Below, piece after piece: positions 51,859-61,255 of a stretch of 64,000 nucleotides of DNA (the first letter of the stretch is position 1; each line of letters opens with the position of its first letter). Under the pieces are notes generated by a model. That model saw nothing but the letters and a program-made list of their open reading frames with translations. It ran no database searches and was not told where the DNA came from. Origin of the DNA: Desulfovibrio desulfuricans (lineage in GTDB: Bacteria > Desulfobacterota > Desulfovibrionia > Desulfovibrionales > Desulfovibrionaceae); NCBI RefSeq assembly GCF_024460775.1, contig NZ_JANFYZ010000005.1, forward strand, positions 1 to 64,000, read 5' to 3'. Position numbers and translations under genes: made by a program.

Positions 51859-52530
51859 ATGGAAAATCGCGGCATCAATTGTGGACGCAGCCTGGCCTTC
51901 AAGGAAATGCGCGAAATGAACTCCAGCTGGCGTTCTGTACTGCATCTGGGGCGAAAGCTGGTTTGGCCCAAGGGGCATCGCGTACCCTTTGGGCAGGAAT
52001 TGTACTTTTTGGATCGAGGCAGGGTTCGGCTGACGAATCAGAACATGGAAGGGGTAGAAAAAATCCTCTGGTACATTCACGAGGGATGCGTTTTTGGTGA
52101 AACGCCGTTTTTTGATCCCATGCCTGCCGAGAGTTATTTTTCGTGTGCAACCAGTTGCGTGAGCTATGCCTTTACGGCTGAAAATGTAGAAGAAATCTGC
52201 AAGGACTATCCCCACCTGCTCATCAATCTGTTGTGCTCCATGTCCCGAAAATTGCGGGTGCTCTCAAATCAGGCTTCGTCTCTCTACCTTGATAACGTGC
52301 TGGCCCGTACCTGCAAATTTTTGGCGCAGCACATAATCCCCGGCAGCGACCCCCTCACAGCCAATATGGGCGTTTCCAAGCAGGAGATGGCCAGCCTTTT
52401 GGGCGTACACAGAATTTCCTTGTACAAAATCTTGCGACAGCAGGAGGAAAGCGGTCTGTTCGGGCCATTCTCCGGCAAAACCGTAACAATTCTGCGCCCT
52501 GAAGAATTTTTTATGCTGGCAAGGAGCTGA
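51859..52530 (+). CDS. Crp/Fnr-family regulator 2 of the arylsulfotransferase cluster
   Basis: 223 residues with a cyclic-nucleotide-type sensor domain (about 25-120) and a C-terminal winged helix (about 150-215) whose recognition helix lies in GVSKQEMASLLGVHRISLYKILRQ. AAGGAGG lies 7 nt before ATG 51859. It is the paralog of regulator 1 and is divergent from ASST-B. Two related regulators, each beside its own ASST gene, probably bind similar operators. Confidence 0.88.
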   Translation: MENRGINCGRSLAFKEMREMNSSWRSVLHLGRKLVWPKGHRVPFGQELYFLDRGRVRLTNQNMEGVEKILWYIHEGCVFGETPFFDPMPAESYFSCATSCVSYAFTAENVEEICKDYPHLLINLLCSMSRKLRVLSNQASSLYLDNVLARTCKFLAQHIIPGSDPLTANMGVSKQEMASLLGVHRISLYKILRQQEESGLFGPFSGKTVTILRPEEFFMLARS

Positions 52531-52943
52531 TGCGCTTCGACATAAAGACAAAAAAGTCACTTTGCGGTGATGCATTGCGGCCAGTTGCCGCACAGCGGGA
52601 GATCTGCGCGCGCAGATTGTGCAGGTTCCTGCCAAAAACACGAGACAAGCTGATTCATTAGGCAAAATACAGTCCCATCGCAGCTCGCCTCTGGCGAAAG
52701 AGTGCCGGCATCAGTTTGGTTGCCATTAAGATAAATGGGAATTGACCACCACGCTGCGGCAAGAGGTTTCCACGCAAATTTCTCTTGCATGAGAGTTCAC
52801 CACTCTCCCCCGCCTCGCCGCAACTGTATGTCATGAGAGATTTGTGTGCCTTCTGCACTGATGAAATGGCTGATGGACGAGCTGTCAACTGAACGGCTTT
52901 AGCCTTTAGCACTAAACTGTTATGGTCCCCCAACCGTCACCAA
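52531..52943. other. Intergenic region between regulator 2 and the tRNA-Arg element
   Basis: About 410 bp with no convincing gene on either strand. Nothing beyond short inverted repeats was seen. It forms the outer border of the integrated element. Confidence 0.5.
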
Positions 52944-53034
52944 AACAAAAAGCCCTTACAGTGATTAACTGTAAGGGCTTGCATTTTCTGGTGCGCCCGA
53001 AGAGATTCAAACTCCTGCCTACAGGTTCGTAGCC
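52944..53034. repeat. Left attachment-site-like repeat (terminator plus 3' tRNA-Arg fragment)
   Basis: This 90-bp block closely matches 55537-55628: a hairpin AAGCCCTTACAGT/ACTGTAAGGGCTT (52950-52980) followed by 46 bp identical to the 3' part of the tRNA-Arg gene except one substitution and one deleted base (52989-53034). It is a truncated tRNA copy lacking the 5' half, the typical scar of site-specific integration into a tRNA 3' end. Confidence 0.8.
52989..53034 (-). pseudogene. tRNA-Arg 3' fragment
   Basis: Anticodon arm 3' side, variable region, T arm and acceptor 3' end with CCA are recognisable. The 5' half is replaced by unrelated sequence. One base of the variable region is missing, so it cannot fold as a tRNA. 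Confidence 0.85.
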
Positions 53035-53198
53035 AGCCAAAGCATAAATTGGCGCACCCTACGAAAACGCCAAAATCAATGGCAACAAGCTGCAAAAATT
53101 AATTTTTCCCACCTGTAGTTGTATCAACTTGCATCAATTTTATTCAACTTAAATCAAATTCTGGGGCTAAAGAGTGGCTAAAATGACCTTGCCCCACT

Positions 53199-54041
53199 TT
53201 ATGGATTTTGCTTGGCAGGAACCGTCTCGTCCATTGCCAAGAAGGTCAAGACAATCTGGGTGAAGGCGGATGGGGCTTCATATTGCAAATGGTGCGATCC
53301 ACCTTTGAACTGAACTAACCAAGCTCCAGGTATCAAACTGGCAAGAATTTTCGAGCTCTTCGTTCCCACAACAGTATCCGCCGTTCCAACCAGCAGCATG
53401 ACTGGATTTTTAATCAGCGACATTTTTTCCAAAGGAGTCTTCCACGCAATGGCTGCCTGAAGCTGTTTCTTTATCGTAGGATTGTCAGGTAAAGCCATGT
53501 GCTTTAAAGCTGTGGCAACGGCTTTTCCATCGATTGAAGTGGCATGGATTATGGCTTTATTGAAGCGCTCGGAATAGTAAAGAAGTAAATTCTGCGTGGT
53601 CACACTAGACTGAGAATATCCAAGTACATTTGTTTTTTTGACTTCAAGTGAATCCATCAGGCCAATAACGTCTTGGGCAAAGAGACGATAAGTAAATTGT
53701 TGACCATTATCCGTAGTATACCCCATTCCCCTGTTGTCCATGAGGATCAATTGATATTTTTTTGATGCTTCTTCGATAAATTCTGGTTCCCACCTCTCCA
53801 TGGTTGCCCCTAGTCCTGTAATCAACAGCAGCGGCTCGCCTGTACCTATCAACTTATATCCTATTTTGATCCCGTTAGCGTTTATCTGATAGATGTCATG
53901 TCCCTTGGCATCTACAGCAATTTTTTCACCAACCGGCACAATATCTTTGGCCAAAGTGATAGAAGTGTGTATCCACCCCAAGATGACCAGCAAGCATGAA
54001 ACGAAAAGGGTGATGCCTGTGAGTTTTGAACGATGGATCAT
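53199..54041 (-). CDS. Alpha/beta-fold hydrolase, membrane-anchored or exported
   Basis: 280 residues: an N-terminal hydrophobic segment (about 8-30), then an alpha/beta hydrolase domain with oxyanion-hole region LLITGLGATMERWEP, nucleophile Ser in GYSQSS (about 143), acid Asp in GTADTVVG and catalytic His in GGSHHLQYE. The gene is markedly AT-rich compared with the surrounding genome. It is the only intact gene of the tRNA-Arg element. Substrate unknown. Confidence 0.85.
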   Translation of the reverse strand: MIHRSKLTGITLFVSCLLVILGWIHTSITLAKDIVPVGEKIAVDAKGHDIYQINANGIKIGYKLIGTGEPLLLITGLGATMERWEPEFIEEASKKYQLILMDNRGMGYTTDNGQQFTYRLFAQDVIGLMDSLEVKKTNVLGYSQSSVTTQNLLLYYSERFNKAIIHATSIDGKAVATALKHMALPDNPTIKKQLQAAIAWKTPLEKMSLIKNPVMLLVGTADTVVGTKSSKILASLIPGAWLVQFKGGSHHLQYEAPSAFTQIVLTFLAMDETVPAKQNP

Positions 54042-54292
54042 AGTTATACCATCCGGTGTAATAGGTAGACTCTGAGGTGGTCCGGTTTTTGGACAGGTTG
54101 GCGACGTTGTTAAGCTCTAGCCCGGTTTGTCTTATGCCGCCTTTAGGGTTGGATTCTTTCATAGTATACTTCAATTAGCCGACGGCCGTCAAAAGCTGTA
54201 TGCGGGAGCTACTCGTTATAGAACTGAAACCAGTCTCTAAGTATTTTAGGGGCTTGCCTGCCTGTTTGACCTTACCCCACTGCGTATACCAC
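54042..54292. other. Short gap with a possible second IS end
   Basis: No gene. The sequence AGGTGGTCCGGTTTTTGGAC near 54076-54095 looks like the terminal sequence of an IS element (reverse complement begins GTCCAAAAACCGGACC) but no partner end or transposase belongs to it. Confidence 0.3.
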
Positions 54293-55437
54293 TTGTAAGT
54301 TAGTGATTCTCAATGGGTTGCAGGTTATAATTCTTTGCCCGAAATTCTTCTGGTGTCAGCCAGCCTAAGGAACTGTGCGGTCGCCGCTGGTTTGTATCCT
54401 GCCGCAGGCTTCGACTGTTCTGCGGGCATTGTGCAGGGACAGAAACACGTTCTGATTTAAGCACTCATCTCGGAATTTTCTGTTAAAGCTTTCAATGTGT
54501 CCATTATCTGTGGGTTTCCCTGGACGAGTGAACTCTATCTGCACGCCGTGTTCAAAAGCCCATGTATCCAGGGCATTACCGCTAACTTCTGGCCCGTTAT
54601 CAACCTTGATACGTTGCGGCAGCCGACCTTGAAGGCGTAGTCTTTCAAGAATTCTCACTACCCGCACTCCAGGCAATTCATATCCACTTCGAGCGCGGGG
54701 CTTGAACGATCCCATAGATCGGCAATTGTCAAAATCCGGATGCGCCGCCCACCCATAAGGGAATCGCTCACAAAATCCATCGCCCATTGTTCATCCGGGC
54801 CAGCAGGGCCAGCCTGGACAATACGGGCATGGCTTGGACGCTTCACGCGTTTGCGGATACGCAACGAAAGGTTTTCTTCCTGGTAAATCCTTTCTGTCCG
54901 CTTGTGGTTCTGCACCAGCCCTTCCCGGCGCAATAACTCATGCAGGGGCGGAGAACCGAAACGCCGCCGATCTTCCTGCCAGTTCCAGCATCCGAGTCCG
55001 CAAAAGAAGATCACGGTCTTCAGATGGTGATCGCCTGGCTGAACTGCGGTTAAACTGAATCACTCGGCAAGCCCGCTGCTCGGAGTAGCCATGCGCAGCC
55101 TGAATGTGATGCACGGCATCCCTGTTGGCTGCGGACTTCAAAAATTTTTTGAGATCACGTCCTTCAGGACGACAATATCAAGTGCCTGCTCGCCTACAAG
55201 TCTTTTCAGCCGTGCGTTTTCTTCCTCCAACTGGCGTAATCGCTTTGCGTCAGAGATGTTCATTCCACCGAACTTGCTGCGTCACTTGTAAAAGGTCGCA
55301 TCCGAGATGCCATGCTGACGGCATAGATCGACAACGCGAACTCCAGCCTCGGCTTGCCGCAAGATTCCAATAATCTGTTCTTCGGTGAATCTGCTACTTT
55401 TCATTCTTGTGCTCCTCTGTCAGGAACACTAACTTTT
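54293..55437 (-). mobile_element. Degenerate IS3-family insertion sequence
   Basis: About 1.15 kb. Ends carry short inverted repeats (AAGTTAGTG at about 54297-54305; its complement at about 55427-55435). OrfA on the minus strand starts near 55405 (SSRFTEEQIIGILRQAEAGV, helix-turn-helix LCRQHGISDATFYK) and is cut by a stop where a Trp codon is expected (TGA near 55288). OrfB is split over three frames (55141-54938, 55014-54658, 54787-54365); it keeps an integrase-core Asp (WAMDFVSDSL), DNGPE and the late PHSSLGWLTPEEF in a fourth segment. Several frameshifts show that it cannot move itself. Confidence 0.88.
54340..55405 (-). pseudogene. IS3-family transposase genes orfA/orfB, disrupted
   Basis: At least one in-frame stop in orfA and three frame changes in orfB separate recognisable transposase pieces. 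The pieces together cover nearly the whole IS3-family transposase, so the gene was intact when it arrived. Confidence 0.85.
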
Positions 55438-55536
55438 CAATGGCATACTTTTCGGGGGGAGGGTCAATCGTCACGCACCTACAGGGATCAGACCTGTAGC
55501 GTTTGTGGCTAAAATGTGGTCAAAAGTGAGCAAGAC

Positions 55537-55573
55537 GCAAAAAAGCCCTTACGGTGATTTACCGTAAGGGCTT
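55537..55573 (-). terminator. Intrinsic terminator of tRNA-Arg
   Basis: AAGCCCTTACGGT/ACCGTAAGGGCTT stem (55543-55555, 55561-55573) followed on the minus strand by TTTTTTGC. Confidence 0.9.
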
Positions 55574-55628
55574 GAATTTACTGGTGCGCCCGAAGAGATT
55601 CGAACTCCTGACCTACAGGTTCGTAGCC
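55537..55628. repeat. Right attachment-site-like repeat
   Basis: Imperfect direct repeat of 52944-53034, covering the terminator and 3' part of tRNA-Arg. A second repeat, GTGGCTAAAATG, occurs exactly at 53174-53185 and 55505-55516, just inside the element at one side and just outside the terminator at the other. Confidence 0.8.
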
Positions 55629-55658
55629 TGTTGCTCTATCCAGCTGAGCTACGAGCGC
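55582..55658 (-). tRNA. tRNA-Arg (anticodon ACG)
   Basis: 77 nt on the minus strand with acceptor GCGCTCG/CGGGCGC, D arm GCTC...GAGC, anticodon stem ACAGG/CCTGT with loop CTACGAA, T loop TTCGAAT and encoded CCA. The ACG anticodon (A34 to inosine) reads CGN codons. It is intact, at the edge of an integrated element. Confidence 0.96.
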
Positions 55659-55672
55659 GTTCAACGAAGAGG

Positions 55673-55701
55673 AAACTAACGCAAGTCACAGTCGCCGTCA
55701 A
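55673..55701 (-). promoter_or_regulatory. Promoter of tRNA-Arg
   Basis: TTGACG (complement of 55696-55701), 17-nt spacer, TAGTTT (55673-55678), ending about 15 bp before the mature tRNA 5' end. Confidence 0.7.
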
Positions 55702-55821
55702 GCTTTTTTTCAAAATAGTTTTTGAAAAGCCTGTGAACTTGTTAAAAATTATTATCTGCAACTTCCCGTAAGGGAATGTGCTTGCCCCTTGGGCAAGCAC
55801 GCCTCAAACCAATAAAGAAAA

Positions 55822-56091
55822 CTACTGGGCGCTGATGCCGTTAACGGCATGAGCCAGACGCGAAATCTTGCGTGCGGCCTTCTTCCAGTGCAGGGCACCC
55901 TTACCGGCAGCCTTGGCGAGCACGGAAGTGGCGCTGGACAGAGCTTCGCTGGCCTGGCCCTGTTCGTTGTTCTGGATGGCGGCGCGAACCTGCTTGATGG
56001 CATTCTTCACGCGGGTACGGGCGGCGCGATTGCGGCCTGCCCGCTGCAAGCTCTGCTTGTGACGCTTGAGGGCTGACTTATGGTTGGCCAC
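55822..56091 (-). CDS. rpsT: 30S ribosomal protein S20
   Basis: 89 residues, highly basic and helical ([20 protein letters not shown] at the start, [20 protein letters not shown] near the end), the standard bS20 sequence. It binds 16S rRNA in the small subunit. The start is GTG at 56091 with GGAGG 7 nt upstream; longer upstream frames are not part of the protein. S20 genes commonly use non-ATG starts for autogenous control. Confidence 0.95.
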   Translation of the reverse strand: MANHKSALKRHKQSLQRAGRNRAARTRVKNAIKQVRAAIQNNEQGQASEALSSATSVLAKAAGKGALHWKKAARKISRLAHAVNGISAQ

Positions 56092-56234
56092 TTTGAATCC
56101 TCCACATATGTTGGGCTTGCCCGCGCAAGCCATGAAAACAAAAGTTAGCGCGTTGTCGCGAAGAAGGGTTCTTACCACTGGCACGATTAGCTGTCAAGCA
56201 ATCGTGTCTTTTTATCTAATATTTTCTTGTTTGA

Positions 56235-56268
56235 GGGAGAGGGGAACCGTCAAAAGCTCCCCTCTCCC
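56235..56268. other. Strong hairpin between glyS and rpsT
   Basis: GGGAGAGGGGA/TCCCCTCTCCC 11-bp stem. It lacks a T-run on the minus strand, so it may be a processing or partial termination site after glyS rather than a full terminator. Confidence 0.55.
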
Positions 56269-56289
56269 CCGGTAAAACCATTGAACAAC

Positions 56290-58374
56290 CTACATCTGCA
56301 AGGCCGAAAAATCGGCCAGACGCGCAAACCGCGAGCCAAGGCCGCGCAGCATGCTCAACCTGTTGCGGCGCAGATCCGCATCATCGCACATAACCATCAC
56401 ACCAGCAAAAAAGGCGTCCACAGCGGGGCGCACCGCGCTCAGGCAGGCCAGTGCCGCGGCATGATCGTGAGCGGCCCACAGGGCATCAAGGCGGGGCAGC
56501 ATTTCTTCCAGCGTGGATGCCAGCGCCTTTTCCGCGTCTTCACGCAGCAAGGCAGGATCCCAGTGGTCAGAAAGTTCCTCGGCCTGACCCTGCTTGCGCA
56601 GGATATTGGCAACGCGCTTGAAGGTCTGCACCGCAGGTTCGTAGTCCGCCGTCTGACTAAAGGCCGCCAGCGCAGCAAGACGAGCGCCGCAGTCCTTCAC
56701 GTCTTCTGCGCCCGCGCCAAGGGCCGCATCCACCAGCAGCGTGTCCTGTCCCTGACTCATGAAATAGTTGCGCAAACGCGCCGCAAAAAATTCCATGAGC
56801 TTGTCCAGGGCATCGTGCGGGGCAAGCTTCCACTGGCGATCGCCATAAAGCTGTTGCGCCTTGGCAAAGAACTGCCGCACGTCAACCGCAAGACCGAAAT
56901 CGAGCATGATGCGGATGATGCCCAGCGCACAGCGCCGCAGGCCGTTGGGGTCGGCAGCGCCAGTGGGGATCATGCCGAGGCCGAAGCAACCCGCGAGGGT
57001 GTCGGCCTTGTCCGCCATAGAGAGCAGCGCGCCAGCAAGGCTCTTGGGCAGCGGAGAATCCGGCCCGGCGGGCAGATACTGTTCGCCCAGAGCTTCGGCC
57101 ACGGCCTTGCTCTCGCCTTTGCGGCCTGCATAGATGCCGCCCATGATACCCTGAAGGGTATCAAACTCGCCCACAAGGCCGCTCACCAGATCCGCCTTTG
57201 AAAGGCGTCCGGCGCGCGCGGCATCGTCAGCAAGCTCGGGCGCGCAGCTTTCGGCAAGCCAGCGGCACAGAGCTTCAAGCCTGCGGGTTTTGTCGCCCAT
57301 GCTGCCAAGCCCGCCGATAAAGATGACCGTATCCAGCTTTTGCAGCCAGTGATCAAAGGTATCGCGCAGGTCGGCCTGCCAGAAAAAGCGGGCGTCTTCA
57401 AGCCGGGCACGCAGCACGCGTTCCCAGCCGCGCTTGACCACGCCCATGTCCTCGGGGGTGAGGTTCAGCACGGTGAGAAAATGCGGCAGCAGTTCGCCGT
57501 TGGCTCCTTCAATACCAAAGCTCTTCTGGTGGCTTTCCATGCTAGTAAGCAGCACTTCGCGCGGCACCTCAAGATAGGCGGGATCAAAATCGGCCAGCAG
57601 CGGCACCGGGTGCTCGGCAAGGCCCTGCACTTCGTCCAGCAGGCTGTCTTTCCACAGCACCTTGCCACCAGCGGCAGCCGCCTGGGCATTGCCGCCCTCA
57701 ATGATGACATTGCGGCGTTGGGCAGGATCAATGGTAATGGCGCAGGGTCCGGCGAGGGTGGCCATAAATTCATTGGCATGCGCCACAGCAAAGGGGCCAG
57801 CGCCGTGGATGCGGTGCCCGCAGGTCTCACGACCAGAGGTCATGGGGCCAACGGAAAAGGGCACCACTTCATCGTCAAGCAACGCCAGTATCCAGCGCAG
57901 CGGACGGGCATAGGCCAGCGAATATGCACCCCAGCGCATGCGTTTCTGGAACGAAAGCGCGGTAATCACCGAGGGGCAGATATCAGCAAGCAAGCCGGCT
58001 GCGGGCGCGCCGCCGGTGCGTTTGCGCACGGCCACGTATTCGCCCTTGTCCGTTTCCACACGAAAAACGTCTTCAAGAGCGCAGGCATTGGTGCGCACAA
58101 AACCCTCAAGGGCCTTGGTGGGCTTGCCTTCGGCGTCATAGGCCACGCGCACGGGCGGGCCGGAGACCACCTCTTCCCTCTCCACCTGCACAGGGTTGAG
58201 ATTTTCAACAATCACCACCGCGCGCCGGGGCGTGCTCATGACGCGCAGCGCGCCGTATTCAAGCCCGGCCTCGTCCAGAGCGCCGCTAAAACGGGAGGCC
58301 AGCTCCCCTTCTTCGGGGGCCAGAAAACGGGAAGGCAACTCTTCGCTGCCGATTTCAAGCACAAAGGTCGCCAC
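56290..58374 (-). CDS. glyS: Glycyl-tRNA synthetase, beta subunit
   Basis: 694 residues, the usual length. The N-terminus ATFVLEIGSEELPSRFLAPEEGEL and motifs such as TPRRAVVIVENL and FQKRMRWG are typical of GlyS, which binds tRNA in the alpha2beta2 enzyme. It starts 3 bp after the glyQ stop on the same strand. Confidence 0.96.
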   Translation of the reverse strand: MATFVLEIGSEELPSRFLAPEEGELASRFSGALDEAGLEYGALRVMSTPRRAVVIVENLNPVQVEREEVVSGPPVRVAYDAEGKPTKALEGFVRTNACALEDVFRVETDKGEYVAVRKRTGGAPAAGLLADICPSVITALSFQKRMRWGAYSLAYARPLRWILALLDDEVVPFSVGPMTSGRETCGHRIHGAGPFAVAHANEFMATLAGPCAITIDPAQRRNVIIEGGNAQAAAAGGKVLWKDSLLDEVQGLAEHPVPLLADFDPAYLEVPREVLLTSMESHQKSFGIEGANGELLPHFLTVLNLTPEDMGVVKRGWERVLRARLEDARFFWQADLRDTFDHWLQKLDTVIFIGGLGSMGDKTRRLEALCRWLAESCAPELADDAARAGRLSKADLVSGLVGEFDTLQGIMGGIYAGRKGESKAVAEALGEQYLPAGPDSPLPKSLAGALLSMADKADTLAGCFGLGMIPTGAADPNGLRRCALGIIRIMLDFGLAVDVRQFFAKAQQLYGDRQWKLAPHDALDKLMEFFAARLRNYFMSQGQDTLLVDAALGAGAEDVKDCGARLAALAAFSQTADYEPAVQTFKRVANILRKQGQAEELSDHWDPALLREDAEKALASTLEEMLPRLDALWAAHDHAAALACLSAVRPAVDAFFAGVMVMCDDADLRRNRLSMLRGLGSRFARLADFSALQM

Positions 58375-58377
58375 GGC

Positions 58378-59256
58378 TTACCTCGCATCCTTTTTGAGCA
58401 TGGGATAGCCCAGTTCTTCACGCTGGGCTGCGTACAGTCGCGCCACTCCAGCCGCCAAGGCGCGCACCCTGCCGATATAGCCGGTGCGTTCCGTGATGGA
58501 GATGGCTCCTCTGGCGTCCAGAAGGTTGAATGTATGCGAGCACTTGAGGCAGTAATCATAGGCAGGCCAAGGCAACCCCTGCTCCAGCAGGGCTTTGCAC
58601 TGACCTTCAAAATCGCTGAAATGCCGCAACAGCATTTCAGGATTGCTGGCCTCAAAGTTGTGGCGTGACTGCTCCACTTCATTCTGGTGGTAGATGTGAC
58701 CGTAGGTGACGTTTTTGTTCCAGGCCAGATCATACACGGATTCAACGCCCTGCAAGTACATGGTAAGGCGCTCAAGGCCGTAGGTCAGTTCCACGCTGAT
58801 GGGCGAAAGGTCAATGCCGCCCACCTGCTGAAAATAGGTGAACTGGCTCACTTCCATACCATTGAGCCACACTTCCCAGCCAAGGCCCCAGGCGCCCAGG
58901 GTGGGGGATTCCCAGTCGTCTTCCACAAAACGGATGTCGTGCTGCGCGGGATTGATGCCCAGCGCCTTGAGGCTTTGCAGATACAGATCCTGCACGTTGT
59001 CCGGCGAGGGCTTCATGATCACCTGAAACTGGAAATACCGTTGCAGGCGGTTGGGATTTTCGCCGTAGCGGCCGTCCGTAGGACGGCGGGAGGGTTCCAC
59101 ATAGGCCACGCTCCACGGTTCCGGCCCAATAACCCTCAAAAACGTGTTGGGGTTGAACGTACCGGCACCGCATTCCACACCCGAAGGCTGTTCGATGACG
59201 CAACCCTGGTTGGCCCAGTAGTTCTGCAAAGTTAAAATGACATCCTGAAAATACAT
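58378..59256 (-). CDS. glyQ: Glycyl-tRNA synthetase, alpha subunit
   Basis: 292 residues with the catalytic GlyQ sequence ([61 protein letters not shown]). It activates glycine and works with GlyS. ATG 59256 has AAGGA at good spacing. It lies 108 bp after recO and 3 bp before glyS. Confidence 0.97.
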   Translation of the reverse strand: MYFQDVILTLQNYWANQGCVIEQPSGVECGAGTFNPNTFLRVIGPEPWSVAYVEPSRRPTDGRYGENPNRLQRYFQFQVIMKPSPDNVQDLYLQSLKALGINPAQHDIRFVEDDWESPTLGAWGLGWEVWLNGMEVSQFTYFQQVGGIDLSPISVELTYGLERLTMYLQGVESVYDLAWNKNVTYGHIYHQNEVEQSRHNFEASNPEMLLRHFSDFEGQCKALLEQGLPWPAYDYCLKCSHTFNLLDARGAISITERTGYIGRVRALAAGVARLYAAQREELGYPMLKKDAR

Positions 59257-59363
59257 GCGCTGTCCTTTGTTCGTAGCCTTTTTCAGACGCATACGCGCGG
59301 CTGTTCAATAATCGCCGCCCCAAACCATCCCAAACCGAATCGAAAATTTCGGTGCAAACACGG

Positions 59364-60116
59364 TCACACGTGGCGAAAGTAGCCCCCTTCCCACGAGAGA
59401 CCCAGGTGATATTGCACAAAACCGTCAATAACCTTGGCGCAGGCGCGCCGATCTGCCGCAGGCAGTTCTTCCGCATGCCAGCCGGAGGGAAATTCTTGCT
59501 GCACATGACGCAAAAGGTCAAGCCCGGACGCGCCCAGTTCCACGCCATACCTCGCTGGCCCTGCTGTCGCGCGGCACGAGGGGCAGCGCAACTGGGCCTC
59601 GTCAACCACAAATTGCGCGGGGCCGGTTATGGTTGCGCCGCAGGTGCCGCATCGGCCCAGATCGGGCGCAAAACCCAAAACGCCAGCAAACCGCAGGCGG
59701 AAAAACTGGGGCAGCAGCGAAGGCACGTTTTCCGCTTCTTCAAGCGTCTTGCGCAAATCTTCAACCAGCAGAAAGGCCTCGTCCGCGCCTTCGTCGTTAA
59801 CGCCAAGCGCTTCCACAAACCGCAGGCAGTTGGCCGCCAGCCCCATGCGCCGCCAGTTTCCGCGCAAGCTTTGCGGCCCACCCAGCAGCACGGCTTCCTC
59901 AAGATTGAGAAAGCTGCCGCGCCCCGAGGCTTTTACCCTGCAATGCAGGCTGTTGAGTACATCCAGGCAGCCGCAAAAACGACGCCTGCTGCGGCTGCCG
60001 CCAAAGGCGAACAGCGTCAGCAGGCCGTGTTTGCGACAAAGCATTTTCAGCCACAGATCTGCCTCGCGAAAGTGCCCGATTCGCAGCACAAGCGCGTGAT
60101 CTGCCCATTCGGTCAT
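59364..60116 (-). CDS. recO: DNA repair protein RecO
   Basis: 250 residues: an N-terminal OB fold (about 1-80), a helical domain, and a zinc finger with CGTCG (about 155) and CPSC (about 178). RecO loads RecA onto SSB-coated DNA with RecR. Its ATG overlaps the stop of the RodZ-like gene by four bases (ATGA), indicating coupled translation. Confidence 0.9.
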   Translation of the reverse strand: MTEWADHALVLRIGHFREADLWLKMLCRKHGLLTLFAFGGSRSRRRFCGCLDVLNSLHCRVKASGRGSFLNLEEAVLLGGPQSLRGNWRRMGLAANCLRFVEALGVNDEGADEAFLLVEDLRKTLEEAENVPSLLPQFFRLRFAGVLGFAPDLGRCGTCGATITGPAQFVVDEAQLRCPSCRATAGPARYGVELGASGLDLLRHVQQEFPSGWHAEELPAADRRACAKVIDGFVQYHLGLSWEGGYFRHV

Positions 60117-61174
60117 GGCCTGTCCGCAGGGGGAAACACCAGATTGCGCACCTGGCCGCTCTGCCCCGCCGGAGGCAGTTCTTCACCGTCATACCGCAGG
60201 CGCACGCCGCCAGCGTTGCCGAGCTTCAATTCCAGGCTCTTACTGAACGTAAGGGCAAAGGTATCGCCCTTATGCAGCGAAAACTGGCGGGTGTCGGTCT
60301 TGTCGGCGCTGGAATGTACCCAGCATTCTTCTGTGGCGGTAATGATAAGCTTGTGAGCGCCTACTGGCACATCGCTGCCCTGCGAAGCGGCAGAAGACGC
60401 AGCGGCGGAGGCCGCCGGAGTCGCCGGAGCCGTTGAAACAGGCGTCCCCGCAGCGGGCACATTTGCGGCCGTGCCGCGCACCGGAGGCAAACCAGGGGCA
60501 GCAGGCTGGGCAGCCTGACCTGTCGGCTGAACCGAAGCCTGTGCAGAAGTTTGGCCAGAGCTTTGGCCAGGCGTTTGGGCCGGAGCCTGTCCCTGTGCAG
60601 GAGCAACAGAGCCTTGCGGTTGGCTGGCAACCGCCGGAGCTTGGGCCTGGGCAGACGTCTGGGCCGGGGCCTGCCCCTGAACGGGAGCAGCCGGGGCAGA
60701 AGGCCGACTGGCCAGATTGCCGGGGTCAACAGACTCGGCGCTCTGCAAGGGGGCGGGCTGCGCCAGACGGCGCGTCTGCCGACTCAAAAAATCAAACACG
60801 CCCTGCTGCCAGGCAACCAGCACCACAGCAACCACGCACACCATAAAAAGCCCGGCCAAAATGGGCTTGAGGTTACGCCGCGGGGTGAGAACCATTTCGG
60901 GCTCATAAACATTTTGCGGTGCAACAGGCTCGGAAGCGGCTTCAAGCGCGCCAAGCGCCTCGCTGACTTCCTCAGCCGAAAGGCCAACATAGGACGCGTA
61001 TGAACGGATGAACCCCTTGGTGTACGCCAGTGGGGGCAAGGACGTCTCGTCCCCTTCCTCCAAAGCGCGCAGAAGACGGGCGCTGATTTTCAGCCTGTTT
61101 GCCGCATCTTCCATGTCCAGACCCCGCTTTTCGCGCTCAACGCGCAAAGCAGCGCCCAATTCCACTAAGGTCAT
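60113..61174 (-). CDS. RodZ-like helix-turn-helix membrane protein
   Basis: 353 residues: cytoplasmic HTH domain (about 1-75, LGAALRVEREKRGLDMEDAANRLKIS), one membrane segment (about 105-122), a 150-residue Gln/Ala/Pro-rich periplasmic linker with repeated QGQAPAQT blocks, and a C-terminal DUF4115 domain (about 275-350). RodZ links MreB to the cell wall machinery and sets rod shape. The architecture matches RodZ although the linker is unusually long and repetitive. Confidence 0.85.
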   Translation of the reverse strand: MTLVELGAALRVEREKRGLDMEDAANRLKISARLLRALEEGDETSLPPLAYTKGFIRSYASYVGLSAEEVSEALGALEAASEPVAPQNVYEPEMVLTPRRNLKPILAGLFMVCVVAVVLVAWQQGVFDFLSRQTRRLAQPAPLQSAESVDPGNLASRPSAPAAPVQGQAPAQTSAQAQAPAVASQPQGSVAPAQGQAPAQTPGQSSGQTSAQASVQPTGQAAQPAAPGLPPVRGTAANVPAAGTPVSTAPATPAASAAASSAASQGSDVPVGAHKLIITATEECWVHSSADKTDTRQFSLHKGDTFALTFSKSLELKLGNAGGVRLRYDGEELPPAGQSGQVRNLVFPPADRP

Positions 61175-61255
61175 GAAAAGCCTCGATAATGGTCTTGCCG
61201 CCCCGCGGGGGCGGCGGTTGCCAGCAAAAAGCCGGAACCACCCGTGGCGGCCCCG

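Noticed and set aside
57340..58668. A 442-codon open frame on the plus strand, and other long frames opposite glyS and ilvA
   Set aside because: All are shadows of complete housekeeping genes on the opposite strand.
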